From: an uncultured Coriobacteriaceae bacterium
GTDB taxonomy: Bacteria > Actinomycetota > Coriobacteriia > Coriobacteriales > QAMH01
Direction of reading: 5' to 3'
Assembly (NCBI GenBank): GCA_900544245.1
Contig: UQUH01000068.1
Coordinates: 1-7,732 of the forward strand
Length of the DNA stretch: 7,732 nucleotides
The notes beneath the pieces were generated by a model. It was not told the origin of the DNA, did no database searches, and saw nothing but the letters and a program-made list of their open reading frames with translations. Shown here piece by piece: positions 6,007-7,732 of the stretch; the stretch's first letter is position 1; every line of letters begins with the position of its first letter. The position numbers and the translations under genes are program-made.

Positions 6007-6930
6007 CTACCGGAGTATCCCTTCGGTCTCCTCGGGCTCGTGCGCGGGTGCGTCGGCGCCATCCTCCACGTCATCGAGATACTGGCGCGGGTCGTGGTTC
6101 TCGTTGGGTGCGGCATGCGGCTTGAGCCCCAGGAAGTCGGCCCACTGCAGGACGCGCTTGGGCACGTAGATGCCCGTCTGGTACTCCGATGCCGTGCGCA
6201 GCGCACGAGCGCAGGACAGGCAGTGCGCCAGGTCCTCGACCTCGTCGACGTCGGCGACGGGTGCGAGATACGCGTTGGGAATGCCCTCCTCGACGAGCTT
6301 CTCGACGTACCCGTCGAGCGCTGGCCTGCCGGTCATGTTGTAGTAGATGCCCTGGTGGTTGATGGGCGTGTCGAAGTTGAAGCCCACGAGCGAGGTGCCG
6401 CATTCCTGGCACGGCGCCTGCACGAAGCCAGGCGTGCCCAGCACCTCGGCGAAGTAGATGAGCCACTGGAAGGCCTGGGTCACATGTGCGCGGGGTAGCG
6501 TGGGAATGTCGGCGCCGATGGAGACGATGGCCTCGTAGCCCTGGTCGAAGATCTCCTGAAACGCCATATCGAAGTGATCGTCGAAGGTGGCGCCACGATC
6601 GTACATGTAGTGAATCTCGCGCGGCCATTGTCCGATTTCCTCGATTGTCTCCTTCATGAGGGCGACGTTCTTCTCGGGCGTCGTCGAGATGAAGAGGTCG
6701 TAGCTGCGCTCCGGCGCGCTCGGATCTGCCTCGCGCTCGGCCGCGTTGAGCGCGTCGAGGTCATCCATGCACCACATGGCGAGCTCGGTCACGTCCCAGA
6801 GGCTGCGCTTGAAGAACTGGGCGGCCTGCTCCTGCGTGAACCCGCCACCGCGCTCGATGGTGAGGCGCGTCTTGACCAGACCTGGAATCGGCGGCTTGGA
6901 GAAGATGAGGATCGCGTACTTCTTCTGCAT
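6007..6930 (-). CDS. DUF2064 / rSAM-selenodomain-associated transferase-like protein
   Basis: This 307-residue protein is of the DUF2064 (TIGR04282-type) family, with a predicted GT-A-like nucleotide-sugar or nucleotidyl-transferase fold related to CofC/MobA-like enzymes. The N-terminal signature FSKPPIPGLVKTRL (10-23) is the nucleotide-binding loop. GADIPTLP (139-146) is the family metal/nucleotide motif, and DVDEVEDL (227-234) is the usual closing motif. It is longer than typical members (about 200-230 residues), with an acidic tail after residue 280. It also has two CxxC pairs, CQEC (174-177) and CLSC (237-240), which could bind a metal. ATG 6930 is chosen over an earlier in-frame ATG at 7053: the family signature begins right after it, and AAGGAG (6939-6944) lies 8 nt upstream. 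The gene starts 5 nt after the molybdoenzyme stop. Its substrate is unknown; a role in cofactor or glycan work for the molybdoenzyme is only inference. Confidence 0.88.
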   Translation of the reverse strand: MQKKYAILIFSKPPIPGLVKTRLTIERGGGFTQEQAAQFFKRSLWDVTELAMWCMDDLDALNAAEREADPSAPERSYDLFISTTPEKNVALMKETIEEIGQWPREIHYMYDRGATFDDHFDMAFQEIFDQGYEAIVSIGADIPTLPRAHVTQAFQWLIYFAEVLGTPGFVQAPCQECGTSLVGFNFDTPINHQGIYYNMTGRPALDGYVEKLVEEGIPNAYLAPVADVDEVEDLAHCLSCARALRTASEYQTGIYVPKRVLQWADFLGLKPHAAPNENHDPRQYLDDVEDGADAPAHEPEETEGILR

Positions 6931-6935
6931 GGATG

Positions 6936-7732
6936 CTACTCCTTCTTTCTGATGCGGCAGGGTATGCCGTTGTAAATCCACGTCCCGATAAGCGGCTCGC
7001 GCATGCCCTCGACGGTACCGCGCGTGAGCCAGTTGATGTTCGATTCGAGGCACTTGTCGAAATCGGGACCATCCTCGACCGATTCAGGGTACCACCATCC
7101 ATATTCGGCGGAAACCACATCATCAAGCATATTCGTGATATGCACGTATTGGAGTACCTCGACGTCCGGCGCATCCTGCCGCGAGATGAGGCAGGCGTCC
7201 CCTTCGGCAAGACCCAGGCGCTCAGCCGTCGCGGGCGAGAGCTCGACCGTCGGCTTGGGATGCCGCGCGCGCATGGACGGGACCTCGAAATACGAGGAGG
7301 CCCAGTACGGCTGCTTGCGTGCACCGGTGATGAGGGTCGCGCAGTCGCCCCCACGGCACACGTCCTCGTGCACGCCGGGTACGGGCGTGAAGCGCGCGAC
7401 CAGGTCGGCACCACGACGCTGCAAGAAGGGAATGGCGAGCTCGACCTTGCCGCTTTCGGTCGCGAAACCCCGCGGCTTGCCGGTTGCCTCGTCGACCTCG
7501 AGATGCTTGAGGTAGTGCGCTCCCCCACCGCAGATACCCGTGATGGTGAAGTCCTCCCAGCTCATGCCCGTTGGCTCGATGGTGCGGGCAAGTTCCTCGG
7601 TCAGGTCCCGGGCCGGCCACAGCGCCTCGTCGCAGCCCATGCGCAGGGCAAGGTCACGCAGGATGACATAGTCCTCGCGACGCTCGAACTGCGGCTCCAC
7701 CGCCGCCGGCCCGCCCCACCAGTTTGCCGCAG
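6936..7732 (-). CDS. Molybdopterin-dependent oxidoreductase, C-terminal part (5' end outside window)
   Basis: The open frame enters from the right edge and ends at TAG 6936-6938, giving 264 visible residues. The in-frame GTG at 7700 is internal, since coding continues upstream through NWWGGPAAVEPQFERRED. The end of the catalytic region is followed by SGKVELAIPFL and then the molybdopterin dinucleotide-binding domain typical of the DMSO reductase superfamily. That domain shows SSYFEVPSMRARHPKPTVEL, SPATAERLGLAEGD, AEYGWWYPE, SNINWLT and a final GTWIYNGIPCRIRKKE. The WWYPE and PCRI ending recalls the clade with acetylene hydratase, transhydroxylases, catechol dehydroxylases and thiosulfate/polysulfide-type reductases; the substrate cannot be decided without the N-terminal two thirds. 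The N-terminal Fe-S motif and any Tat signal lie outside. The DUF2064 gene follows after 5 nt. Confidence 0.92.
   Translation of the reverse strand, partial: AANWWGGPAAVEPQFERREDYVILRDLALRMGCDEALWPARDLTEELARTIEPTGMSWEDFTITGICGGGAHYLKHLEVDEATGKPRGFATESGKVELAIPFLQRRGADLVARFTPVPGVHEDVCRGGDCATLITGARKQPYWASSYFEVPSMRARHPKPTVELSPATAERLGLAEGDACLISRQDAPDVEVLQYVHITNMLDDVVSAEYGWWYPESVEDGPDFDKCLESNINWLTRGTVEGMREPLIGTWIYNGIPCRIRKKE
6939..6944 (-). promoter_or_regulatory. Ribosome binding site of the DUF2064 gene inside the molybdoenzyme end
   Basis: AAGGAG is formed by the last Lys-Glu codons of the molybdopterin oxidoreductase. The TAG stop falls between it and the ATG at 6930. This fixes the start and suggests that translation of the two genes is coupled. 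Confidence 0.75.

Noticed and set aside
5870..6169. Plus-strand short frames reading DSNLRPLDP-like peptides
   Set aside because: These peptides are the reverse-strand reading of a tRNA T-arm-like sequence and are a known kind of spurious protein call.

Overview
The window is a GC-rich bacterial segment with seven protein genes and a short non-coding stretch. Every gene is read from the minus strand, so transcription runs from right to left. Several features fit an anaerobic actinobacterium of the class Coriobacteriia (Eggerthella/Slackia/Adlercreutzia relatives): the GC-rich coding, the molybdopterin oxidoreductase with a WWYPE-type C-terminus, the ferredoxin-DUF169 protein, and the radical SAM protein. 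This taxonomic guess is inference from gene content, not a search result.

In transcription order, the right edge (7732-6936) holds the 3' end of a molybdopterin-dependent oxidoreductase. It is tightly coupled to a DUF2064-type (rSAM/selenodomain-associated) glycosyl/nucleotidyl-transferase-like gene (6930-6007), whose Shine-Dalgarno lies in the last codons of the oxidoreductase. A 173-nt non-coding gap follows (6006-5834). It carries a tRNA T-arm-like hairpin with a T run and one copy of a 34-nt palindromic repeat. Next come a radical SAM protein of the COG1964 (MJ0619/Tes-like) type (5833-4526) and a 2x[4Fe-4S] ferredoxin fused to DUF169 (4507-3527), 18 nt apart and probably co-transcribed. 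A second, identical copy of the 34-nt repeat lies at 3479-3512, and the flavin reductase gene (3465-2914) starts just after it. The flavin reductase stop overlaps the start of a two-domain GNAT/PhnP-like metallo-hydrolase (2917-1688) by ATGA. A four-helix membrane protein follows (1669-1268), then an N-terminal SixA-like histidine phosphatase fused to a CHAD domain (1239 to beyond base 1).

The right half looks like anaerobic redox chemistry: a molybdoenzyme, a GT-A-fold partner, a radical SAM enzyme and an iron-sulfur protein. The left half has a flavin reductase, a probable cyclic-phosphate or other phosphodiesterase, and a phosphatase-polyphosphate-binding fusion. No single known pathway joins them. 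The points most worth a second look are the 34-nt repeat placed 13 and 14 nt before two start codons, the radical SAM/ferredoxin-DUF169 pair, the GNAT-PhnP and SixA-CHAD fusions, and the cysteine-rich DUF2064 protein next to the molybdoenzyme. No CRISPR array, complete tRNA, rRNA, transposase gene or convincing promoter was found.
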